Assembly: GCA_015680685.1 (NCBI GenBank)
Contig: MNCI01002328.1
Span: 1-64,000 of the forward strand
Direction of reading: 5' to 3'
DNA: 64,000 nt
Origin: Gnetum montanum
Lineage: Eukaryota; Streptophyta; Gnetopsida; Gnetales; Gnetaceae
The translations under genes and the position numbers were made by a program. The notes beneath the pieces are model-generated. The model was given only the letters and a program-made list of their open reading frames with translations, did no database searches and was not told where the DNA came from. The first letter of the stretch is position 1; each line of letters opens with the position of its first letter. This document shows, one piece after another, positions 45,904-56,480 of the stretch.

Positions 45904-47361
45904 TATTACAAAATCATGCAAAGTGCTTCCAAATGATACTGTGTTAAACTTTAACACAGTGCAACATAATAAAAGCATACCAGTTAATCCTAAAATACTC
46001 ACATATAATTAACAAACATAAAAATTTAATCAAAATCCATAATATAACACTAAGATCTAATTAAGTGATGAATAACATACTAGTTAATGGTTCAAATCAC
46101 AAAATTCTTAGTCATTGTATGCTAACTACCAAGGTTATTTAAGGAAAATCCAAGTTAGGGATGTTACATATATAGCAAGGATGTATATAATAAATAAAAA
46201 ATAAAAAACAAAAATTCTTTCATTATTCAGTAAAGCTTAAATAACTTGCTTCAACACTCTATTTCGTCAATGTCTATTTCTAAAAAGACTTTTAGCCATG
46301 GATAGGTGGTTCAAGTGGCTAGCTAGCTATTTTTTCAGATAAGAGATTGCTAGTTTGAGTTATACTTGAGGCATCATTATATATTTGTAATTATTATAAT
46401 GTATCTTAGGTGTACCTATAGTTAAATTATTTTGGGTTCCAAAATTGACTTGCCTTTCCCCCATACCCTCCTTCCCATGGTCTAATTTTTTATTAGAGAT
46501 GAAAATCTAACTTTTTATTGACAGTAAATCAAAGTTAAATAAAGGTGTCAAAGATAAGACATCCCTATTTATAGATAAATTCCAAATGATGTTTCCAACT
46601 TTTGAATACTTCAAATGCATAATGAAACTCTATGAAGAATGGTTTTGACTAGATGGATCTTCTTTGTGTTTCCTACATGTATCTAAAGTTAAATCTTGGT
46701 TTCATTTCGAAGATATTTCAACTTAAATAGAATACTTAATATGTAATTAGAGGATAATTATTAGAAAATAGTTTTTCATGGGAACTAGATCTCAAAGGCC
46801 CAAACAAAGCATTAATTCTTATTTTGAAAGGTTGCACATTGGGTGGGGGGAGTGGGGGTGTGTAGAGGGGGTTGTTGGAAGTGGAAAAAAAACATTAATA
46901 TTAATAAAATAAAATTTAAAGTACATCACAAGTTTTACACTGAGTAAAGATCATCATACATATATAAAATTTCTAATTTTAGGATGATCTATTCAAGTGT
47001 ATAGCCTTTTAATTGAAACTTTGTGAAAAATAAGCAATGGCAATTAATTGTTAGTGGGGAGGAAGGTCTAGTTCTAAAAAATTTACATTACTTTTTAACA
47101 TCCATGTTTGAACTTAAAATAGCAAAAGAATTTGAGATAAATAGTTGTGGCTTCATACTAATATTTGTTTCAAAGCAAGAAAGTGATACCATTGGTGAAA
47201 GATATTCACCTCATCTCTTGTTATTGATTTTATGTCAAGAATATTCACCAACTATAACGTTCTTGTTGACACTAGTTTTAATCTTTAAGTTAATAGTATC
47301 ATTGTTAGACAAGGAAAAATTTATCTTACGATCTATTTGTCTAGGCTACTTAACAATTTCT
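45904..47361. other. AT-rich stretch, nothing firm
   Basis: No recognised gene. A G-rich run (GGGTGGGGGGAGTGGGGG, then GGGGG) lies at 46841-46870. An open frame at 47023-47406 (127 codons) runs into H's LTR and has no recognisable domain, apart from a weak similarity of CLGYLTIS to the LGYS block of Copia integrases. Confidence 0.4.
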
Positions 47362-48245
47362 TGGAGTAGGTTCTCTCCTATTAAGTTAACCTTCAAATCC
47401 CACTAAATCTATATATTATGAAAATAATTTACTATGATAAAAACAAGAAAAATAGCTATCTTTAATTAATGTAAGAAAATTACAATAGGATTTCATAATC
47501 TAAAAACATTCATTAATCACTCACAAATACTCAACAACATTTCAAAGCATAAGGCTCTACAACCACACAATAATTGTCCTCAATGCAAGGCATAACTAAA
47601 TGAGATCAAACTTACATAAGCATGAGAGAGACATACATAAGTCAAACACACATCATTGATCTCAGAGCTGCATACACAGTCATGCACTCTTACACATGTG
47701 CCTCATGGTAATTATCAATCTTATCTCTATTTCATCTCATGTCAAAAACATGAAACAACAACAATATTTATTGAAAATGGAAGACAAAAAACCTAGAAAC
47801 CTTTCCTCAAGCTCAACTTGAAGATTCCTAGCTATTTCTAAATTTTTTAAATTATTTTCTAGTTATTTTCCAATTTGGAGCTAACAATTCAGAAGCTTAT
47901 CTGATCATGCAGGTTGTCTCCAAGCTTGTAAAAACATCTTTTCACAAAATCCAAAATTTAGGAGAGACATCTCTAGCTTTTAAGATATGAATTTGCTACA
48001 TGGGAGACATCTCTCTTCTGGTAGAGACATCTCTGATCTATGAGAAACATCTCATCTAAGATGTCTCAGTTTTATAAGAGATGCCTCCAGTTCCTACTAG
48101 TCACCTCTTATGAAGACTCAGCTCTCAGTCAAGACATCTCTTAGATCTTCTAGATGTCTTTCCAACATCCAAAACATACAAAAACCATTTGTAGAAAAAG
48201 GAAAAGGGAATTAGAAGAGGTGTCCCTACACCAACTCTCCTACCC
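47362..48245 (-). mobile_element. 3' LTR of Ty3/Gypsy element H
   Basis: Plus strand TGGAGTAGGT ... CTCTCCTACC, matching the LTR of G read backwards (G starts TGTTAGGAGAG) and H's other LTR. AGATGTC/GACATCT words lie at 47930-48170. The two LTRs differ considerably, so the insertion is old. No clear target duplication. Confidence 0.65.
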
Positions 48246-48649
48246 TTTAGAACATAAACTCATGTGAATAAGGAAGTAGGGATAGAAGTTATCCCTAGTT
48301 ATTAAGTGTGGTCTCATGGATCCATACAACATCATTAGCAGACTAATCCTTCCAATGAATCAAGTATTCATGCCTCTTCGCTTCTTGAGTACTTGAAGCT
48401 TTCTTCCTCTTAACTATGATTACCTTCCTCTCCATTGAAGGCTTGGACTTGTTAATAGGCCCCTTTAGTTCATCAATGTTGTCATGTACGGTTTCATCAT
48501 TAACTAGTCCATGTTGATGCACAAGATCTAAAACATTAACACAAAAGATATGCCAACATCATTGGACAAGTCAATCTTAAAAGCATTATCATGAATTTTA
48601 ATCCTAAGTCTAAAATGATCCATCTTCTTAGCTTTCAACTTGGAGAAGT

Positions 48650-49170
48650 NTAAAGTCTTTGTGACTAATAATATTCAAAGAAATACCATGCAACTTCATA
48701 ATATGCAAGAAAAATAAATTTGCCACATAAGAAGCATCACTTAGCTTTTAGCATGGAATGAAGTGTGCCATCTTGGAGAACCTATCCACTACAATAAAAA
48801 TAGCATCATTCCCACTTTTGGTCTTTGAAATTTCACTTACAAAATTCATTAACACACTTTTCCATGGACCTTTGGGAATTGGCAAAGGCATGTAATGTCC
48901 ATCCACTCCTTTACCTCCTTTGAATTTCTAACAACTCATATAGTCCTTCACAAATTATGAAACTTTAGTTACCATTCCTAGCCAAAAATAGTGTCTACCC
49001 ACAAGCTCCAATGTTTTATCCTTACCCATATGACCTACCATGTCATCGCAATGCTTTTCAAACAAAATTTTCTTCTTAAAAATACAATTAGGAATACATA
49101 CCTTTCCATTTTTGAATAATAGTTCATCTTAAATATGATGGTTCCTTCATTGGTCTATCCCACTCAACAA
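48650..49170 (-). pseudogene. Integrase fragment of element H
   Basis: Minus strand. Zinc-binding part: EKHCDDMVGHMGKDKTLELV and VKDYMSC. Core: [13 protein letters not shown], where the first catalytic Asp (usually SMDFV) is Asn, then [19 protein letters not shown] and HGISLNIISHKDF. The rest of the core and the C-terminus are lost before the LTR. One base is N at 48650. Confidence 0.7.
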
Positions 49171-50055
49171 TGGCTCCTTGGGACTTTTCCATACTTGCCC
49201 AAAATCATAAGCATCCATACTTTTATGTGAGACATATTAAAATTTACCACATTGGTAAGTTTTGCTTTCAACAAGTCAAAGCTCCTTTGGGTTTCATCAC
49301 CCCACTTGAAATCTTTATTTATCTTCAACAAAACAAACATAGGCCAAAAAATATCATTGAAAGTTTTGATGAACCTTTAATAAAAAATTGCTAAACCAAG
49401 GAATGAACTTACCTCTCCAACATTATTAGGCATTGGCTAATCTTTAGTAGCCCTTACCTTGATAACTACCATTTGAATTTGGTTTTTAGAAATCACATGT
49501 CCCAAGTATGTGATTTCCCTCTTAAAGAAATGACTTTGCTTCACATTAATTACCAAATGTGCCTCCTCTAATTTAAGATAATCCTCCTCAAGTAATCCAA
49601 GCGCTTCTTCTCATTAGAGTTGTACATCAAAATATCATCAAAAAAGACAATACAACACTTACCAATCAAGTCTTTGAGTACATCATGCATCAACCTCATG
49701 AATGTAGTAGGTGCATTCATGAGTCCAAATGGCATCACTAACCATTCAAACAATTCATCCACTGTTTTGAAAGTTGTCTTTCATTCATCACTAGGCTTGA
49801 TTTGGATTTGATGGTAACCACTTACAAATTAATTTTGCTAAAAATCTTTACATTGGTAAGGATATTAAGAATATCATCCATCTTTGGAATAGGAAACTTG
49901 TACCTCATTGTTATCTTATTCATTATTCTATAATCAATGCACATCCTCCATTCATTGTTATTCTTCTTTAGCATAAGGATTTCTAGAACTAAACAAGTTG
50001 AAATGGATTTTCTTACAAAGCCATTTGCAAGTAACTCCTCTACTTGCCTTTGCAA
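49171..50055 (-). pseudogene. Reverse transcriptase of element H, RNase H mostly deleted
   Basis: Minus strand. WRMCIDYRIMNKITM, FPIPKMDDILNIL and FSKINL, then WLVMPFGLMNAPTTFMRLM and the catalytic FFDDILMY (usually YLDDI). After ITYLGHVIS and FKWGDETQRSFDLLKAKLT, where RNase H should start, the sequence passes within ~100 bases to the integrase upstream text. Most of RNase H is therefore missing. Confidence 0.75.
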
Positions 50056-50564
50056 TTCTACATGCTAATTAGGTGCCATCCAATATGCTCTCTCATTTGG
50101 GATGGTAGCACCAAGGATGAAATCAATTCGATGCTAAACATTTCTCATTGGTGGCAATCCATCTAATTCCCAATTGAACATCTTGGAAAATTACTCCTCC
50201 AAGCCTAGCACACCTATTGGAAGTTCTACATGCACATCATCACAGTTAGAAGTAACAATTGATATAACAACAAAACCAAAACTAGTTTCATCATGTTCCT
50301 TAATGTATTCATCCTCTCCTAGAAGAATTAAGGAATCATTAAGTAGGCTTTGGTGCCTCACTTATTTAATTGTCATAGGAATTAACTCATGGATTTCATC
50401 AGGCCTAAATACACTTCATACATTGCTAGCTCTATCAAATTAAACACCATTGTCAAAACTCCATGGTCTACCAAGAATTGCATTAGCATAGTCAATTGGA
50501 AGTACATCACATTTTACAACATTATGAAAACTTCTAATTTTAAATTCCAAAACATGTTTCCCTC

Positions 50565-50813
50565 TCACCTCTTGACAGTAATCCCTAGATAATCAATATA
50601 CCTTGTAGGAGGATTAGTTTCCAAACCCAATCTAGTAACTACTCTAGTTGAAATAATATTTTCTTGGGCTTCTCCATTAATCAAAATATGAATCCATCCC
50701 TTAATAAGCAAACATCTAGTCCTAATCCAAAACAACAATTTTCTAGCAAGATTGTCTCCTCTATTTACATTCCTCATGAATGCACAAGAATTTAATTCAA
50801 AAAAATTTCTCAA
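50565..50813 (-). pseudogene. Protease region of element H
   Basis: Minus-strand frame with GWIHILINGEAQENIIS followed by TRVVTRLGLET, corresponding to the (V)LIDxGATxxFIS and LxLxxxxx blocks of plant Gypsy proteases. The catalytic Asp has become Asn and the Gly-Ala pair is altered. Confidence 0.55.
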
Positions 50814-50867
50814 TCTTAGAAGAATTAGGATTACCTCTTTGAAGAGCTTGGTTAGTTATTCCTTTGC

Positions 50868-52038
50868 TTAGATGGTTTGCACATCCTTGCCTTTAGTTTC
50901 CTTGTAAAGTGGACACTTCCATTGCTTGTATTCATATTCTCCACACTTGAAGCAGTAAATCTTTGATGAGTTTCTACCTTGACCCTTGCCTTCCTTGCCT
51001 TGGTTCTTCTTGGCCTTGCCCTTATCATCATCCTTCTTAGTCTTCTTGTCATGGTTTCCCTCTTTGTCTTCACATTTGAATAATCCCTTGTTCTTTCCCT
51101 TAGAAGCTTGTTTTGGCATATTCTCAAATTCACTTAATTTCTTTTCTTCCTTGATTACCAAATCATAAGTCTCATCAAGAGTTTGTGGCTCATAGAATGA
51201 TAACTCCTACTAATATGTCATTTTGAGACCTTCTAGAAAGATTAAAACCTATTCATATTCCTCCCACTTTACCTTAGTTTGATAGAATAATTCACAAAAT
51301 TTGATGTAAAACTCCTTAACATCTTTGTCACCTTGCCTTAGGAATTTCAACTTCATGATTGTCTCTTGCCTTTGACAAGACTGTTCAAATTTTCTTCTTA
51401 ACCTATATTTTATCATATTTCAATATTTGATGGGTTGGCCATTTTATCATTCATAACCTTAGAACTCCTTTTTCCCACTAAGTAGAAGCCATACCTTCTA
51501 GTATAGACTCAATAATAGGTATCCTTAATTAATTGGGTACCTCTTCCAACTTGAAATATTTGTCAAGTGCCTTTAGCCAACTTAAGAAAGCATTGGTGCC
51601 ATCTACACCATTGAAAGTCTTCAGTTCTACATACAAAAGTGTGGTAGCATTTCTGAATCCTCTAAAAAGTCATACTTTATCCTCATCATCAAGCTTGTCA
51701 TGGGAAGAAGTTGTTGCTAGCAATGAAGCTCTTGAAACCCTAATATGAGGAAGTGAATTCCCTCTTATTGGAATCCTTGGCTAATGAGTTTCAACACTCC
51801 CATAGTTGGATTATCCTTCTTCATCATCTACTCCCCCTTCACTAGGCTAAGAAACTTCTTTATTACCATTTGAACATGAATGCTCATCATCTTCACAAAT
51901 ATAAATATGGCTAGGACCTATATTCTGGGCTACCTTGGCATTAATCTCATCCAATCAAGCAATTATTAGTTGACAAGCAGATTTCATGCTCTTCATGTAT
52001 CTATTTAGGGCTTAAACATGTTTCTTCTTAAACACCAT
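50868..52038 (-). pseudogene. Gag of element H
   Basis: Minus strand. Starts MVFKKKHV, then MKSMKSACQLIIA, KTFNGVDGTNAFLSWLKAL, GMASTWWE, and a lysine-rich tail. The zinc knuckle CFKCGEYEYKQWKC has Tyr in place of the metal-binding His. The order of blocks is the same as in G's gag. Several in-frame stops and shifts. Confidence 0.75.
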
Positions 52039-52090
52039 CTAGATTTGATAGAAATCCATAAGCAAATTTTTCACCAATAATTAATCAAAT

Positions 52091-52102
52091 GCTTTGATAC
52101 TA
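52091..52102 (-). other. Primer-binding site, element H
   Basis: TAGTATCAAAGC on the minus strand, a decayed TGGTATCAGAGC (tRNA-Met type), seven bases inside the LTR as in element G. Confidence 0.65.
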
Positions 52103-52109
52103 ATAAAGT

Positions 52110-53132
52110 TGGAATAGATTTGGACTTATTAATTTAACCTTAAATTCCAATAAATACAAATATTATGAAAATAATTCAATATGCTAGAAGATAAGAAAAC
52201 TAGCTATCTTTAATTAATTTAAGAAGATTACAACAAGGTTTCACAACCCACAAGCATCCATCAATCACTCACAAACACTCAACAACATTGCAAAGCATGA
52301 GGCTCCATAACCACATAGCAATTGTCCTCAATGCAAGGCACAACCAAATGAAATCAAACTCACAAAAATATGAGAGAGACACACACAGGTTAAACAAACA
52401 CAATTTGACCTTAGAATTGCACATACACTCATACACTCTTACACATGTGCTCTCATGACAATCATCAATCCCATCTCTTTCTAATCTCATGTCAAAAACA
52501 TGAAACAACAATAATATTTATTGAAAATGGAAGATAAAAAATCTAGAAACCTTTTCTCAAGATCCACTTAAATATTCCTAACTATTTCTAACTTTTTTTG
52601 TCTTTTCTCGGTTGATTCCCAATTTGGAATTGCCAATTCAGAAATTTCCCTGACCATATGGTTCATCTTTAGGCTTGCAAAGACATCTTTCTATGAAACC
52701 TGGAATGTAGAAGAGACATCTCTAGCTTTTGGGAGATGTCTCTGCTACATGAAGGATGTTTTTCTTTAGGCAAAGATGTCTCTAATTTGTGAGAGATGTC
52801 TCTGTTACATGAAAGATGTCTTTCTTCTGGCAAAGATGTCTCTAATTTGTGAAAGATGTCTCTGCTACATGAAAGACGTCTTTCTTTTGGCAAAGATGTC
52901 TCTAATTTGTGAGAGATGTCTCACCTAAGACATCTTAGTTCTAGGAGAGACATCTCCACTTCCTACTAGATGTCTTTTGCACTCACCATATGTCTTTTAT
53001 GAAGACTTCACTCTTGGCTAATATGTCTCTTAGACCTCATAAACATCTTTCTAGTGTCCAAATTGGCAAAAACCATCTATAGGTGAAGGAAAAGGGGATC
53101 AAAAGAGCTGTCCTGCAACATTTCTCTAGTAC
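52110..53132 (-). mobile_element. 5' LTR of Ty3/Gypsy element H, with minisatellite
   Basis: Plus strand TGGAATAGAT to about 53132; pairs with 47362-48245 and with G's LTR. At about 52733-52920 a ~62-bp unit is repeated three times, each containing GAGATGTCTCT, GAAAGATGTCTTTC and CAAAGATGTCTC. The expansion multiplies the AGATGTC motif. The outer end is uncertain. Confidence 0.65.
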
Positions 53133-53197
53133 TAGTAAAAATATACATATGAGCTTCTGTATTTGATCATTTATATCATTGACATTAACTTGAGTTT

Positions 53198-53430
53198 TCA
53201 TATCCTAAACTTTATATTATTTTTTTCAATGTTTAACTTCAACACAAATTTTTTTATCAAAACCTTTTTCTTCAATAGCAAAAAATAAGCATTAAATAAA
53301 TGTCCTTCACTATGGCAAAAGTTACAAAAATTAGGAAAATTATAATATGTAATTGGCAATATACAAGTCTTTCCTCCTACTTGTAATACCAATTCCTTTT
53401 TATAATTGAGAAGGTTGATTTCAACCATAG
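53198..53430 (-). pseudogene. LINE ORF1-like zinc-knuckle fragment
   Basis: Minus-strand frame of 76 codons: VEINLLNYKKELVLQVGGK, then ITYYNFPNFCNFCHSEGHL. This matches the end of the DUF4283 region plus a CCHC knuckle found in ORF1 of plant L1-type non-LTR retrotransposons (YExxPxFCxxCxxxGH). The last Cys is Tyr. It is short and isolated. Confidence 0.5.
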
Positions 53431-54313
53431 CAAAAAAAAAGAAAAAAAAAGGAAAAAAAAAAAGAAAACAATAGATTTCATATGCTTAATGGGATTGATA
53501 AAAATAACAATTTTCTATTTAGTTTTCTGAAAAATTAATGATTAGTTTTCTAAAAAATTAATTAAAGGTTATATAACTCAATAAATATGGAACTTTAATA
53601 CATCTTTAGATTGAACATCAAAATCTGAAGCCCATTTGTGAAGGATCAACACTGCATGATAAAACTTCAATTATGAGGTAGGTAATCCAAATTTGAATGA
53701 ACACATATTGTGATGAATGATCAGCAACCAATGACTCATATGCATCATAGGAAGAACAAAATGAGGTATCTTGGTTGCATCAACATTAGTAGAAGAAGGT
53801 GTCACACCTTTTTTCTTGTTAGCTTATAAATTTGTATTTTGAAAATTAACAAAAAATTTTTACATCAATAAAAAAAAGTAGAATTTTTAACTTTGCTTAA
53901 AGAAGTTGGGAGTAACATAGAATCTCCCAGAGGGGAAATCTAAAGAAATAAGATTTGCCAGAAAAAAATTGAAGAGAGAAAAATGACTGTGTATAACAAT
54001 TACATCCTAAAAGCATTGATTCTTATTTTGATCTTTAATTCTTCCACGTTTTCCTATTGGTTAAAGGGTTAACCTTTTAGGAGTTTTCCTACCTGCACTA
54101 AAAGGCATCTTACATTTACAGGGAATATACATGCGGTAATGCTGGGCAAAATACAAGCTCGCGCCCATATGAATTTCTGGTTCCTGGAAGATTCGGGATT
54201 GCAAATTCGTGTGTTATGGGAAGCTAGTATGCTGTCAAAGAGCACGACAGGGAATTCGCTTGAAGTTTCTGCAAGATCACTAGTAAGAGCCGCAAAAATC
54301 AAATATTCCGAAC
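53431..54313. other. Upstream region of the AP-5 mu exons
   Basis: A purine-rich tract lies at 53433-53470 (A runs broken by G). The last ~200 bases before the start codon are richer in G+C than the surroundings and probably hold the 5' leader and promoter of the gene at 54314. No clear TATA box was fixed. Confidence 0.4.
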
Positions 54314-54646
54314 ATGCATGGTTGCAACATCAGAGCGCTATGGATCCTCAACAATTCCGACACCGTTGTTTTCTCCAGGTGCCATTTTTGCCTGAGCACA
54401 GGCTCTGAAACTTGGCTGATTATAAAATATTAGCCAAAGTTTGTTATTCTTCTTTTGGACACTTGATTTTACCGGTCCCTGTGCTCCCTTCCAATGCAGG
54501 AGATTTTCTGTGGTGGAACGACAGTGGCGGATATCATGCGAGAGAGAATTTAAAGATTCCGAAAATGACTTGTCCAGCTACTTCTTACGTAGTCGCCTTC
54601 CGACCGATGCCGAAATCACTAATGCTTTCATTGATAGAAAGATGAG
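54314..54646 (+). CDS. AP5M: AP-5 complex subunit mu, first two coding exons
   Basis: Exon 1 is 54314-54378 (MHGCNIRALWILNNSDTVVF plus one residue). The intron is 54379-54499 (GTGCC ... AATGCAG), and exon 2 is 54500-54646, ending at a GTAATG donor. The joined frame continues SRRFSVVERQW and later RLPTDAEI. The RALWILNN-DTVVFSRRF-VVE pattern is that of the N-terminus (longin-like part of the medium chain) of the plant AP-5 mu subunit, as I recall the Arabidopsis protein. AP-5 acts on late endosomes. The remaining exons are not found in the window, so either introns are very long, with Copia elements J and I inside, or this is a gene fragment. No stop or shift occurs in these exons. Confidence 0.7.
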
Positions 54647-55312
54647 GTAATGCTACTCTATTTCGCATCATTTTATTGGATTATAATTGGCATATTATTG
54701 CGTCTGTTGGATGATTTCATCATTTGAACAAACTTCCAACGCCAGTGTTTCTTAAGACACAGGTTCTCTCGTGGCTGCGTTTTTGGTAATTCAGTTTTTT
54801 TATCTTCAACTTAGACCCCAAATATAAACATAGACCCCAAAGAATAACCATAACTGTCAGTGTTTAATTTGATCCAAACATCACTCTCTTTAATGACAAT
54901 TATAAACTTAACAATACGGTTAGTCATCAACAAGTTTTAATTTAAATTTTTTAATTCAGCAAACTTGCGTTTTGCTGGTTATTGATTCCTAGGTTAAATT
55001 TCTTAATTCAACAATACAATAGCAACTTTTGCGATTGGGAACAAATGTTAGAGCTCAACGAAAATAAAACAAACCATACACCAAAACCATAATAGAAAGG
55101 CAAGCATCAAAAACTAAGTTTCAAGCCCTACAACCCTGGGCAAATACTCAATCTAGCAATTTTGTTACACTTGTCTCAATTAATACAATTAATACATGTG
55201 GTAGTTTATAAGTTAACCTAAGGTTCATTGAACCTGGATATATTCTCTGATCGCCGGAAATTTCCTGAGAAATCTAGTGCATAATAACGTTATTATTGCT
55301 ATCTACTCCCAA
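54647..55312. other. AT-rich stretch, possible intron and LTR scrap
   Basis: Probably intron of the AP-5 mu gene if it is intact. An acceptor-like site (TTAAGACACAG) at about 54763 is followed by a short phase-compatible stretch that I cannot confirm as exon 3. The last ~300 bases may be an LTR of Copia fragment J, which would begin TGTTGGGAGTAG on the minus strand at 55312. Confidence 0.3.
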
Positions 55313-56480
55313 CAATCACCCCTTCAATGCCAACACAAGGGACAAACTTGGGAACGCATCCCATTAACCCAGATGCTATCTCAAAATGTCATGTGGAAAC
55401 AATATGTACCTGTATTGTAAAAACAGCTCACAAGAACAGTCTATTCTGTAAAAATAGCAATGAACTTTTTGTTTGGGTGTAGCCACTCAAAGAGATTAGG
55501 CTTTTGTTCATCCATTGACTCTCCTAGGATGCTGCTTGGTAGAATGAGCATTGAAGTTTTGGGTGATGATGATCCTAGCAATGAACCTTTTGTAGAAACT
55601 ATCGCCAAAAAAATTACGGAAAGAGAACAGAAATAGAAAAATGAGAAACAACACACCAGTATACATGTGAAAAATCCCAACAGGAAAAACTAGGGAAAGC
55701 AGTATAGAGCTCTTGTATTAAAGCAAACCAAGTTCTAAGTACAACAGCCATCCAAGCCCCACCAAACACACTAAATATATACAACCAATATTCTTTTATA
55801 GCCTTTAATAAGGGTTTCTATGATCCCTTGGGAGTTTCCAAACTTACTTTTTCAGTTATATATGGAACCTTTTAGATTCCCTTGTATATCATACAAAAGA
55901 AGTAACCCTAAATATTACTAGGGATAAGACAGCTTTTTTAACAAGAACTTTTTAGAAGCACAAAGATTTGGCTTTATTTTAATATTTCTTTCCCTTGAAG
56001 ACAAATATTTGGCTAATCTTCAAGAATAAGAGTTGCATTGCTTTCTTCATAGTGTGGATTTTCTGTACATTTATGAATCCTTATGCTATGGTGTCTTTGA
56101 TGAAATGGTACTTTATATCCATATGCTTTGTCCTTCTTTAATAAGCTGTATTTTTAACCAAAAAGATTCACTTTTGCTATCACAAAACACATGATAACTT
56201 TTCTATTTAATAATGCCCAAAGATGTTAGAAAACTATGAAGTTACAACAATTTTTTAAAAAGCTTCTGCTAATGCTATATATTCAGCCTCTGTGGTGGAT
56301 GAAGTAATGCTATATATTCAGCCTCTGTGGTGGATGAAGTAACCGATGATTGTAAGCTTGACAACCGCCTACCAACACCTCCAGCAAAGATAAATGCATA
56401 CCCTCTAGTAGACCACCTAGTGTCCAAATCAATATCAAAATTTGTATAAAAACAATTTTTTTCCTTTGAATCTCCAAATT
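55313..56480 (-). pseudogene. Copia fragment J: RNase H end and polypurine tract
   Basis: Minus strand. At 56480-56270 the RNase H text is readable across two frames (RWSTRGYAFIFAGGVG, then TEAEYIAL), and at 56200-56090 HMDIKYHFIKDTI (usually HIDVRYHFIRE). A 35-bp direct duplication (AATGCTATATATTCAGCC...) occurs at 56272-56341. Near 55314-55326 TTGAAGGGGTGA looks like the polypurine tract. The element is 5'-truncated. Confidence 0.55.

Noticed and set aside
47023-47406. 127-codon frame as a host gene
   Set aside because: No recognisable domain, runs into H's LTR; only a weak Copia-integrase-like word near the end.
52669-52893. Minus-strand frame with repeated RDISHKLE-like units
   Set aside because: Translation of the 62-bp LTR minisatellite.
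54139-54408. 89-codon plus-strand frame overlapping AP-5 mu exon 1
   Set aside because: Wrong frame. The AP-5 mu frame is another one, supported by the spliced match; this one is chance.
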